Part shown: positions 1 to 6,354 of the stretch, piece after piece
Numbering within the stretch: position 1 is the stretch's first letter
Layout of the letters: each line of letters opens with the position of its first letter
DNA from: Fen-1038 sp042408355
GTDB taxonomy: Bacteria; Chloroflexota; Anaerolineae; Anaerolineales; Villigracilaceae
Length of the DNA: 8,547 nucleotides
Assembly (NCBI GenBank): GCA_042408355.1
Contig: JBHORD010000159.1
Location: 1-8,547 of the forward strand
Direction: 5' to 3'
Notes under the pieces: model-generated
What the model was told of the DNA's origin: nothing
Databases searched by the model: none
Seen by the model: the letters and a program-made list of their open reading frames with translations, nothing else
Translations under genes and position numbers: made by a program

Positions 1-1682
1 CGAACGTCTGGCTCTTCATTCGAGATACAGTCAATGGCTGGTACAACGCACAGCTGGCGGCCGGCAAGACGGCGGAGCAGATCGACGCGTATCTGAGTCA
101 ATTCGACAAACGCGATCGCTATGATTATGACGGCGACGGCAACTTCGATGAACCGGATGGTTATATTGACACCTTCCAATCGGTGCACTCTGGCGAAGGC
201 GAAGAAGCCGGCGGCGGCGCCTTGGGCGCGGAGGCCATCTGGAGTCACAGCTGGTATGCCTATTACAATTTGGTTGGGCTGGCCGGCCCGGACTTTAACA
301 AGTTGGGCGGTATTCAGATTGGGAATAGCCATTACTGGGTGGGCAAATACACCATCCAGCCTGAGAACGGCGGCGTGGGTGTATTCACGCACGAATTCGG
401 ACATGATTTGGGTTTGCCCGATCTGTATGACACTTCCGGCGGCGAGAACGGAACCGGTTTCTGGACTCTGATGTCCTCCGGCTCATGGATGGGGAACGGC
501 ACCGAGGACATCGGCTCTATGGCTTCACACATGGGCGCGTGGGAAAAGTTCCAACTTGGCTGGCTTAACTATCAGGTGGCCACCACAGGCAAAACGTCCA
601 CGTACAAACTTGGTCCAATGGAGTACAACACAAAACAGGCGCAGGGCCTGTTCGTCGTTCTGCCTAAGAAAACAGTCATCGCAAATATCGGCGCGCCGTA
701 TGCAGGCTCATACTACTATTACAGCAGCGCCGGCGACAATCTGGATAACTTCATGTACAAGCCGTTTACACTGGCTGTCGGTTCCACGCTGTCGGCAAAA
801 GTGAAATACAACATCGAACTGGATTGGGATTACGCTTATCTGGTCTACTCGACTGATAACGGCGCAACATGGACGCCCATCCAAACCAATCTCTCAACCA
901 CCACCGACCCTAACGGTCAAAATAAAGGCTTCGGCATCACGGGAATTTCAGGCGGCTGGGTTGATCTGACCGCCAATCTGCCGGCAGGCGATGTACTGCT
1001 CGGCTTCCGATATTGGACGGATGCAAACACAGGCGGATTCGGCTTCATGGTGGATGAAATCAACATCACCGGCTACCCAACCGACGGCGCGGAAACAACC
1101 GCAGGTTGGACCTACAAGCCGGCTACTGGCTTCCATGTCACGCAGGGCGTCGAGTCCAAACTTTACAATCACTATTATGTAGCCGAATACCGCACATATA
1201 AAGGCTATGACAGCACATTGAAGGTTGGCCCGTACTTCTTCGGTTATATGAACAATCCGGCGCTGGTCAATTACGTGGATCACTTCCCTTATGAGGACGG
1301 GCTGCTGATCAACTATTGGGATACATCTCAAGCCAATAATCAGACGAGAGTGCATCCGGGCGCCGGTTTGCTCCTTCCCATTGATGCGCATTACAAAGCA
1401 TTGAGAAACGTAAATGGCGCTGTGTGGCGCAACCGCATCCAGACCTATGACTCGACCTTTACTTTGGATCCGACAGACGCGCTTAGTCTCCACGTCAACA
1501 GCGTTCTGTCCCCCATTCCAAGCCTGAAGCCTGTGCCGATCTTCGATGATCGCACTTTGTACTGGGATCCCGCAAATCCACAGGGCAGTGTGAAGAATCC
1601 GAACACAGGTACGCAGATTCGGGTCGTCAGCATCAGCGCGCTGGATGGCTTTATGCAGGTCGAAGTACGCGCAGCAAAGTGA
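1..1682 (+). CDS. M6 family metalloprotease, immune inhibitor A-like (5' partial)
   Basis: This is a secreted zinc endopeptidase of the InhA (M6) type. The reading frame is open from base 3, so the gene enters from the left. About 559 residues are present, and InhA proteins usually have some 750-800, so the signal peptide, propeptide and start of the catalytic domain are missing. An Asp-rich loop at 123-170 (DYDGDGNFDEPDGYID) looks like the family's calcium-binding segment. The zinc site HEFGHDLGLPD begins at 390, with the two His and catalytic Glu at 390-404, and fits HExxHxxGxxD. The Met-turn LMSSGSW is at 468-488. A beta-rich, MAM/lectin-like domain follows (about 770-1075), then the family's C-terminal region with HFPYEDGLLINYWD near 1280. 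The in-frame ATG at 183 is internal, because homologous sequence continues upstream of it. A hairpin follows the stop codon. The family call is firm; the substrate is unknown. Confidence 0.93.
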   Translation, partial: NVWLFIRDTVNGWYNAQLAAGKTAEQIDAYLSQFDKRDRYDYDGDGNFDEPDGYIDTFQSVHSGEGEEAGGGALGAEAIWSHSWYAYYNLVGLAGPDFNKLGGIQIGNSHYWVGKYTIQPENGGVGVFTHEFGHDLGLPDLYDTSGGENGTGFWTLMSSGSWMGNGTEDIGSMASHMGAWEKFQLGWLNYQVATTGKTSTYKLGPMEYNTKQAQGLFVVLPKKTVIANIGAPYAGSYYYYSSAGDNLDNFMYKPFTLAVGSTLSAKVKYNIELDWDYAYLVYSTDNGATWTPIQTNLSTTTDPNGQNKGFGITGISGGWVDLTANLPAGDVLLGFRYWTDANTGGFGFMVDEINITGYPTDGAETTAGWTYKPATGFHVTQGVESKLYNHYYVAEYRTYKGYDSTLKVGPYFFGYMNNPALVNYVDHFPYEDGLLINYWDTSQANNQTRVHPGAGLLLPIDAHYKALRNVNGAVWRNRIQTYDSTFTLDPTDALSLHVNSVLSPIPSLKPVPIFDDRTLYWDPANPQGSVKNPNTGTQIRVVSISALDGFMQVEVRAAK

Positions 1683-1710
1683 CTATTTAGTCGCTGAAAA
1701 GCCGGTTAAT

Positions 1711-1740
1711 ATAAGAGCCTGTCCTTTGACAGGCTCTTAT
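1711..1740 (+). terminator. 13-bp perfect hairpin after the M6 protease gene
   Basis: The arms at 1711-1723 and 1728-1740 (ATAAGAGCCTGTC and its exact complement) enclose the loop CTTT, starting 28 bases after the stop codon. The arm itself ends in CTCTTAT but no U-tract follows, so it is an atypical intrinsic terminator or a 3' mRNA-stabilising hairpin. It probably separates the M6 gene from the riboswitch-controlled unit downstream. Confidence 0.65.
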
Positions 1741-1964
1741 GATTGAAAGTGCCAGCACATGAATTTTATGGCGGGGATATACATAAGCAACAATACACAA
1801 AACGCGTAACTTTTCCTCAAGTTTGTCGTCGTGTAAAAAGCAGGAAGGCATTCTGCGTTTTTGTTGTTAAGCCAGCTTATTGGTAAATACAAACAAATTA
1901 TGTTGCTGTGGCCCGTTTTTGGTAAGCCTTATTTCGATGTATCCGCGTGAGGCGTAAAAAATAT
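1741..1964. other. Intergenic stretch without a visible gene
   Basis: This is AT-richer than the flanking genes, with no convincing open frame, tRNA or repeat array on either strand. It holds T- and A-rich patches such as the run near 1857-1866. Together with the promoter and leader that follow, it forms a gap of about 545 bases between the two protease genes. Part of it may be upstream control sequence for the protease at 2228, but I see no recognisable operator. Confidence 0.5.
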
Positions 1965-1992
1965 TTGCGAGCGGCGCCTTTAGCAGTAAAAT
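1965..1992 (+). promoter_or_regulatory. Probable sigma-70 promoter for the riboswitch leader
   Basis: A TTGCGA box at 1965-1970 is separated by 16 bases from TAAAAT at 1987-1992. A start about seven bases downstream (near 1999) would place the transcript 5' end just before the aptamer at about 2018, as expected for a riboswitch leader. Promoter boxes of this length occur by chance, so the position relative to the aptamer is the main support. Confidence 0.5.
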
Positions 1993-2016
1993 CAGTTTCT
2001 TGAGGCGCTCCTAGCA

Positions 2017-2107
2017 GGGCAATCTCGAAAGAGCAAACCTACCGCGAGGTGGGGACGCAAAGTCATGGGTCTGCGAAAGAAGCAAGCGCAGATCGCCAGA
2101 CTGCCGA
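2017..2107 (+). ncRNA. Cyclic di-GMP-I (GEMM-I) riboswitch aptamer
   Basis: This RNA senses the second messenger cyclic di-GMP. The signature parts occur in order. Stem P1 pairs 2018-2025 (GGCAATCT) with 2098-2105 (AGACTGCC), with one A-C mismatch. The joining segment CGAAAGAGCAAACC (2026-2039) has the same length and pattern as in the well-studied Vibrio Vc2 aptamer. P2 pairs CCTACC (2038-2043) with GGTGGG (2048-2053) around a GNRA tetraloop, GCGA. The hallmark GGGACGCAAAG is at 2052-2062. P3 pairs GGTCTGCG (2068-2075) with CGCAGATC (2087-2094), including one G-U pair. The family match comes from these motifs and their spacing and no covariance model was run. The leader serves the S53 peptidase gene at 2228. 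Confidence 0.88.
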
Positions 2108-2131
2108 AGGATTTCTCCTCGGCAGTTTTTT
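2101..2131 (+). terminator. Riboswitch expression-platform terminator
   Basis: CTGCCGA (2101-2107) pairs with TCGGCAG (2119-2125), and an inner AGGA/TCCT extension narrows the loop. Six T follow at 2126-2131, the classic form of an intrinsic terminator. Its 5' arm reuses bases 2101-2105, which are also the 3' strand of aptamer stem P1, so the two structures exclude each other. Ligand-stabilised P1 should therefore block termination, predicting an ON switch. Confidence 0.85.
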
Positions 2132-2227
2132 ATTTCTGGCCATCTGGCAGAAAGGAGAGAATATAAGAAAATAGAACAGGAACTGTACTGGTTGCAAAGG
2201 AGAAACTAAATTTCAGAGGAGACAATC
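2132..2227 (+). promoter_or_regulatory. 5' leader between the terminator and the S53 gene, with its ribosome site
   Basis: This untranslated stretch is purine-rich. The working Shine-Dalgarno sequence is AGAGGAGAC at 2215-2223, ending five bases before ATG 2228. Two similar motifs, AAAGGAGAGA (2151-2160) and AAAGGAGAAA (2196-2205), are not followed by a usable start codon. A weak 6-bp hairpin (2133-2138 with 2148-2153) sits just after the T-run. I see no leader peptide. Confidence 0.6.
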
Positions 2228-4114
2228 ATGAAGCAAAAGGTTTTTACCTTGTTAGCGATTCTAGCAATCATGGCCATGTTGCCGGGTTCAGCGATGGCCG
2301 CCGCATCACCCAATGCAGTTTTGCACGGCAGTGCGCCTGCCTGGGCAAACTCGAAAAACTTTACCGGAGCAGCGGATCCGAATGGATATGTCGGATTCCG
2401 CGTCTATCTCGGATGGCAGAACGCCAGCGCGGCAGAGGCGCTCGCACGCGCTGTTTCCGATCCACACAGTCCACAATACGGTCAATATCTAACCCCCCAG
2501 CAGTTCCGTAAGCAGTTTGCGCCGTCACAATCGCAAGTGGGCGCGGTTCAATCCTGGCTCAAGAGTCAGGGCTTTACCATTGATTACACACCAGCCAACA
2601 ATCACTATGTAGCGGCGGAAGGCACAGTCGCGCAGGCTGAGGCTGCGTTCGGCGTACAGTTTGGAATGTACACGGTCAATGGGAAGTCAGTGCGTTCACC
2701 TTCCGGCGATATTTCGATTCCAAGTTCATTGGCAAACATCGTCAGCGGCGTTCTCGGACTCGACGATAGCGCCATATTTGTTCAATACGATCACATCAAA
2801 GACGCGCCGCCTTCTGCCGGATTCCGCAATGCGCCTCCGCTTTCGGCCTATTGGGCGGAACAGACCTCGCCTTACGCGTATCCCGCCGGCTTTGGCGATG
2901 TCACCGCGCCGGCGACAGCCTCCTGGTCGGTAATCGGTTATACCCCTGCACAAATCAAAGGCGCATATGGCATTTCCGGTTACGATGGTGCAGGTCAAAC
3001 AGTCGCGATCATTGACGCATACGCCTCGCCGACGATTCTTCAGGATGTAAATGAATGGTCAATCAGGCGCGGACTGCCGACGATGAATCCGTCGCAGTTG
3101 GTTCAGGTGGTGCCGCCCGGCGTGTACAAACGACCAGAGAATCCAAGACAAGACCCTCAGGGCTGGTATGGCGAAGAGACGCTGGATGTTGAAGCGGTAC
3201 ATGGCATGGCCCCCGCGGCGAAGATTGTTTACGTGGGCGCGCCGAACAACTACCAGGACCTTGATGCGGCGATGAACCATGTAGTAGATAACCGCCTGGC
3301 CCAAATCGTGACCAACTCATACGGCTGGTCAACAGAAATGCTTCCTCCAGGTTACATCAAACCGTTTGAGGATATATTGGTCCAAGCCGCTGCTGAAGGA
3401 ATCGGGGTATATTTCTCATCGGGCGACAACGGGGATGAAACATCAACCATGGGTTACGCAACAGCCGATTGGCCCGCTTCCAGCCCGTGGGTGACAGCTG
3501 TCGGCGGCACGAGTCTCGCTGTGGATCAAAATAACTCCCGCGTGTTTGAAACCGGTTGGGGAACGAGCAATTACAACTGCAATACCATTACGCTCGCATG
3601 TTCATTCACCACCTGGCTCTACGGTTCGGGCGGCGGTGTTAGTCGACTCTTTGCGGCGCCCTGGTATCAATCTGGTTTGGGCTTTAGCGGACGCGCCGTG
3701 CCGGATGTCGCCGCGCTGGGCGACCCGCAGACCGGTTTGCTCGTCGGACAGACTCAAACCTTCCCAGACGGCGTCTACTATGACGAGTATCGCATTGGCG
3801 GCACGAGTCTCTCAAGCCCAATCTTTGCAGGCTTGATGGCGCTCGCCGATCAAAAAGCCGGTCATCCGCATGGCTTTGCGAATCCATTGTTCTACTCGAA
3901 TCCAACGGCATTCTTCGATGTCACCTCGGTGAAGACCGCAGTCGCACGCCGCAATTTCGTGAACGGCGTGGACGCGACTGCCGGTACAGTGGATCGTCTC
4001 CGAACATTCGATGATTACACCGGCTCGCCAACCCAGCACACGAATACAGGCTGGGACAATGTAACGGGGCTGGGCACTCCCAACAGCCTGTTCCTGAGCC
4101 TGATTGGGCAATAA
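2228..4114 (+). CDS. Secreted S53 serine-carboxyl peptidase (sedolisin/kumamolisin type) with pro-domain
   Basis: This is an exported endopeptidase of the subtilisin-fold S53 family, whose members usually work at acidic pH. A signal peptide covers about residues 1-25 (Lys-rich start, hydrophobic core, SAMA-A cleavage region). A pro-kumamolisin activation domain spans about 35-185, with the PHSPQYGQYLTPQQF and VSGVLGLDD motifs. The catalytic domain runs from about 235 to the end. The family's active residues are present: Glu316 and Asp320 in GEETLDVE, the oxyanion Asp400 in SSGDNGD, and Ser527 in GGTSLSSP. FFDVTS (Asp564) and GWDNVTGLGTPN (Asp610) match the C-terminal calcium site. The 628-residue length is normal for a pre-pro-enzyme with a complete pro-domain. 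The start is fixed by the Shine-Dalgarno at 2215-2223 and the signal peptide. The gene sits alone behind a cyclic di-GMP riboswitch and ends at a strong terminator. Residues 451 and 457 are Cys and could form a small disulfide loop. The substrate is not predictable. Confidence 0.95.
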   Translation: MKQKVFTLLAILAIMAMLPGSAMAAASPNAVLHGSAPAWANSKNFTGAADPNGYVGFRVYLGWQNASAAEALARAVSDPHSPQYGQYLTPQQFRKQFAPSQSQVGAVQSWLKSQGFTIDYTPANNHYVAAEGTVAQAEAAFGVQFGMYTVNGKSVRSPSGDISIPSSLANIVSGVLGLDDSAIFVQYDHIKDAPPSAGFRNAPPLSAYWAEQTSPYAYPAGFGDVTAPATASWSVIGYTPAQIKGAYGISGYDGAGQTVAIIDAYASPTILQDVNEWSIRRGLPTMNPSQLVQVVPPGVYKRPENPRQDPQGWYGEETLDVEAVHGMAPAAKIVYVGAPNNYQDLDAAMNHVVDNRLAQIVTNSYGWSTEMLPPGYIKPFEDILVQAAAEGIGVYFSSGDNGDETSTMGYATADWPASSPWVTAVGGTSLAVDQNNSRVFETGWGTSNYNCNTITLACSFTTWLYGSGGGVSRLFAAPWYQSGLGFSGRAVPDVAALGDPQTGLLVGQTQTFPDGVYYDEYRIGGTSLSSPIFAGLMALADQKAGHPHGFANPLFYSNPTAFFDVTSVKTAVARRNFVNGVDATAGTVDRLRTFDDYTGSPTQHTNTGWDNVTGLGTPNSLFLSLIGQ

Positions 4115-4139
4115 CGCAATCTCAATTTGAATCGGCTCG

Positions 4140-4176
4140 AAGAATCCGCCGCCGGAATTCCGCGGCGGATTCTTTT
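4140..4176 (+). terminator. Intrinsic terminator of the S53 gene
   Basis: A perfect 13-bp GC-rich stem (4140-4152 with 4162-4174) has a 9-base loop and runs into TTTT at 4173-4176, followed by CTTAT. It begins 25 bases after the stop codon. The upstream side is not T/A symmetric enough to argue strongly for use on the other strand. Confidence 0.9.
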
Positions 4177-4267
4177 CTTATAAAAAAACTACCTTCCTTT
4201 TCCTTGTTTCTTACGTTGTCCCGTTACCATAGCAACCATCGAAATAAAAAAACAAGGAGAAAATAAA

Positions 4268-4660
4268 ATGACTTTCTATGCTTATCCCTTCCCGCATCGC
4301 ATGGCGCGCCGCTGGATGGCCACGGCTGAACACGCACAGAGCGCACGTTTTTTGGCAGTCAACATCCGTGACGAGGGCGAAGCTTATCTTTTGACCGCGC
4401 TTGTTCCCGGGCTCAAAGCGGATGATTTAAACATTCAGGTTTTGGAAGACATCGTCAGCATCGAAGGCCGGTTCCCCGAAGACGAGAACGAATATCTTCT
4501 TCAGGAATTGCCCAGCGGCTCTTTCCGGCGCGAACTCCGCCTGCCCTCTGCACTGGAAGCCGACAAAGTCGAAGCGAAGATCGAAAATGGCGTGCTGACA
4601 CTGCGTTTGCCCAAGGCAGAATCCGAGAGGCCCAAAAAGATCAAGGTCACGGTGAAGTAA
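4268..4660 (+). CDS. Small heat shock protein, Hsp20/alpha-crystallin family
   Basis: This is a cytoplasmic ATP-independent holdase that binds unfolding proteins as an oligomer. The 130 residues hold a short, aromatic and Arg-rich N-terminal arm (1-28) and an alpha-crystallin domain (about 29-118). The domain shows the ALVPGLKADDLNIQV strand pair and the signature GVLTLRLPK (108-116). An I-x-V motif in the tail (125-127) normally docks into a neighbouring subunit. The start is supported by AAGGAGA at 4254-4260, seven bases before the ATG. The gene is a stand-alone unit between terminators. I see no CIRCE operator (TTAGCACTC inverted repeat) upstream, so HrcA control is not supported. No clear promoter boxes stand out between 4177 and 4253. 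The arm is shorter than in many sHsps, but the gene appears complete. Confidence 0.95.
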   Translation: MTFYAYPFPHRMARRWMATAEHAQSARFLAVNIRDEGEAYLLTALVPGLKADDLNIQVLEDIVSIEGRFPEDENEYLLQELPSGSFRRELRLPSALEADKVEAKIENGVLTLRLPKAESERPKKIKVTVK

Positions 4661-4673
4661 TTTGTCCAGTCAC

Positions 4674-4707
4674 AACGGCGAGGAATAAAGCCTCGCCGTT
4701 TGTGTTT
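4674..4707 (+). terminator. Intrinsic terminator of the Hsp20 gene
   Basis: AACGGCGAGG (4674-4683) pairs perfectly with CCTCGCCGTT (4691-4700) around a 7-base loop. Flanking CAC and GTG can extend the stem with one bulge. The following TTGTGTTT is a broken T-tract. It starts 13 bases after the stop codon. Confidence 0.85.
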
Positions 4708-4743
4708 AATACGCGCACACAAATGGACGGGATTGCGAGGCGT

Positions 4744-4749
4744 TATAAT
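4744..4749 (+). promoter_or_regulatory. Consensus -10 box (TATAAT) for the lipoprotein gene
   Basis: An exact TATAAT lies 29 bases before the GTG start, in a short gap after the Hsp20 terminator. No good -35 hexamer lies at the usual 16-18 base spacing, where the sequence is around AAATGG at 4721. The promoter would be weak or activator-dependent. The expected transcript start is near 4756, which leaves a leader of about 22 bases. Confidence 0.45.
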
Positions 4750-4778
4750 TCCAGCATCTTTTTTTTGGAGCAAATTCT

Positions 4779-5786
4779 GTGCGCGCAAAAATTATCCTCT
4801 TCGTCGTTTTGATTGCATGGATACTCAGCGCATGCAGTCTCGGAGCAAAGGATGTTCCCACGCCGGCCGTCGCCATAACCAACACTCCCCTTCCGACTCT
4901 CACGGCCACTCCGGTTTTACCGCTGACGATCCTGGTTCTGCCTCCCGATCTGGATAAGACCACTTCGGACGCCTATCAAAAAACCGTTTATGAACTGGCG
5001 CAAAGCGCCGGCATGCGCTTCCAGGTGCGAAATTCGCTCACACCTGCGGACCTCGAGCCGGGTCTGAAAATTGTCATCGCTCTGCCGCCCGATCCGGGCA
5101 TCGCGGCATTGGCCAAAGCCGCGCCGCAGGTTCAATTCCTTGCCATTAACATTCCGGGAATACAAGCGGGAGGCAATGTCAGCGTCTTGTCGCCAAGCGG
5201 ACAAGTGGATGTCGCCGCGTTCATCGCGGGCTACACAGCCGCCATGATCTCGGACGAATATCGCATTGGCATGATCATTCCACAGGGCGACGCCAATGCG
5301 CAACGCGCCTTTTATGCTTTTGCAAACGGAATGGCATATTACTGCGGCCTTTGCAAATCTTTTTACGTTTATGCCACCTCCTCGCCGGCCTACATACAAA
5401 TCCCGCCGACAGAATCAAAGAAGAATTATCTGGGTTACGCCAATGCCCTGATCAACCAAAAGATTTACACGCTGTTCGTCTATCCCGATCTGGCTGACCC
5501 CGCCTTCCTGACCCAGATTGGAACGACAGGCGAACAAATCATTGGCACATCCATGCCGAATCCGCGCCCCGGCGGCTGGGTCATGACCATCAGCCCGGAT
5601 GAAACAAAAGCCATCCAAAACGCCTGGCCAAACCTGGTTGCAGGAAAAGGCGGCCTCAACATTCAATCTCCCGTCGGCATCTCGGATGTGGATTCATCCC
5701 TGCTTTCGCCCGGCAAGCAACGATTGGTTCAACAGGTCGTTGACGATCTGGCTTCGGGGCGCCTCACAACCGGCGTGGGCCAGTAA
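4779..5786 (+). CDS. Lipoprotein resembling the BMP/PnrA-type ABC substrate-binding family
   Basis: This is a membrane-anchored extracytoplasmic protein of 335 residues that probably binds a small ligand. It starts at GTG, with GGAG at 4767-4770 eight bases upstream. The first 18 residues form a lipoprotein signal peptide ending in the lipobox LSAC, with Cys19 as the lipidated residue. A Thr/Pro-rich linker (about 26-49) follows, of a kind common in Chloroflexota surface lipoproteins. The rest has alternating strands and helices of a two-lobed periplasmic binding fold. The segment VAAFIAGYTAAMISDEYRIGMI (about 145-166) resembles the BMP/PnrA (Med-like) signature, a family that often binds nucleosides. 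A CGLC pair (189-192) could form a disulfide. No permease or ATPase gene is adjacent, so it is either an orphan binding protein or a sensor. The lipoprotein call is strong; the family call is moderate and the ligand unknown. Confidence 0.8.
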   Translation: MRAKIILFVVLIAWILSACSLGAKDVPTPAVAITNTPLPTLTATPVLPLTILVLPPDLDKTTSDAYQKTVYELAQSAGMRFQVRNSLTPADLEPGLKIVIALPPDPGIAALAKAAPQVQFLAINIPGIQAGGNVSVLSPSGQVDVAAFIAGYTAAMISDEYRIGMIIPQGDANAQRAFYAFANGMAYYCGLCKSFYVYATSSPAYIQIPPTESKKNYLGYANALINQKIYTLFVYPDLADPAFLTQIGTTGEQIIGTSMPNPRPGGWVMTISPDETKAIQNAWPNLVAGKGGLNIQSPVGISDVDSSLLSPGKQRLVQQVVDDLASGRLTTGVGQ

Positions 5787-5871
5787 AATTCGCCGACGGG
5801 CAATAAAGTTCCTGCAAAAATAAATTGTGCAGGAGGCTTGCAAATAGGCTATACTTGAAACACCCATACAA

Positions 5872-5879
5872 AGGAGGTT
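5872..5879 (+). promoter_or_regulatory. Strong Shine-Dalgarno site of the zinc-ribbon gene
   Basis: AGGAGGTT lies just before the ATG at 5883 and is nearly a full complement to the 16S rRNA tail. It is the strongest ribosome site in the window and fixes the start. TATACT at 5850-5855 could be a -10 box, but the best upstream partner (TTGTGC, 5825-5830) sits 19 bases away, so I do not call a promoter. Confidence 0.7.
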
Positions 5880-5882
5880 GAA

Positions 5883-6341
5883 ATGAATCTGCGTTGTACT
5901 TACTGTCAGACTCCCTTCACGCTGGGCATGGACGAAAAAATAGCGGCTCTGCGAAAAATGCATGCCGAGGACCTTCATCATTACGATGCCCACTGCCCGC
6001 GGTGCGGCCGGGCCAACCCGGTTTCGCGTGAACGGCTGGAAATGTTCACGCCCGGCTGGGAAACGGCCATTGCCTCAGCCCCGCAGGCTGGGGCAGAAGA
6101 AACGCCCGCGCCTGAACCTGAGCCGGCTCCCGTTATGGCAAGCGAACCCGCGCCGACCCCCATGCAGGAACCTGCCAAAAAAGCCCCGGCGCGGCATAGA
6201 CATGCCTCGGCCGCTAAAAAGGCCGCCAAAGCGGCAGTGAAGAAAGCCGCGGCCAAAGCAAAAGCCAAGCCGGCCGCGAAGAAAAAAGCAGCCGCCAAAT
6301 CCAAAAAGACCGCTCCTAAAAAGAAGACCGGCAAAAAATAA
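5883..6341 (+). CDS. Small zinc-ribbon protein with histone H1-like Lys/Ala-rich tail
   Basis: I do not recognise a named gene. The 152-residue protein has three parts. Residues 1-45 hold two CxxC knuckles (Cys5/Cys8 and Cys38/Cys41), spaced as in a zinc ribbon and separated by a short helix-like segment with His31 and His32. Residues 66-98 are a flexible Pro/Glu/Ala linker. Residues 99-152 are very basic, built from Ala-Lys repeats such as AAKKAAKAAVKKAAAK, resembling the C-terminal tails of histone H1, HU-like and other bacterial nucleoid proteins. I infer a nucleic-acid or ribosome-associated role from composition only. There is no signal peptide or membrane segment. The HAD gene begins 13 bases downstream, suggesting cotranscription. 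The low-complexity tail may hide small sequence errors, but the frame is open and ends cleanly. Confidence 0.85.
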   Translation: MNLRCTYCQTPFTLGMDEKIAALRKMHAEDLHHYDAHCPRCGRANPVSRERLEMFTPGWETAIASAPQAGAEETPAPEPEPAPVMASEPAPTPMQEPAKKAPARHRHASAAKKAAKAAVKKAAAKAKAKPAAKKKAAAKSKKTAPKKKTGKK

Positions 6342-6354
6342 AACAGCATAGTTT

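Noticed and set aside
948..1493. 181-codon open frame on the minus strand
   Set aside because: It lies wholly inside the M6 protease gene, has no recognisable domain or ribosome site, and is explained by codon bias of the real gene on the + strand.
1726..1731. Perfect TTGACA hexamer resembling a -35 box
   Set aside because: It is part of the hairpin loop and arm, and no -10 box follows at suitable spacing.
2135..2150. Two copies of TCTGGC downstream of the terminator, complementary to GCCAGA in the aptamer (2095-2100)
   Set aside because: An alternative pairing is possible, but six bases is short, the copies are transcribed after the terminator decision, and the P1/terminator overlap already explains switching.
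4204..4230. TTGTTT and TACCAT as a promoter for the Hsp20 gene
   Set aside because: The spacing is 15 bases and the -10 match is poor; chance is a good explanation.
5811..5833. CCTGCA/TGCAGG hairpin after the lipoprotein gene as a terminator
   Set aside because: The stem is six bases with an 11-base A/T loop and no T-run follows, so I do not call it a terminator.
5981..6349. 122-codon minus-strand frame rich in Ala, Phe and Gly that could look like a membrane protein
   Set aside because: It is the complement of the Lys/Ala-repeat tail, whose low-complexity codons produce an artificial hydrophobic frame.
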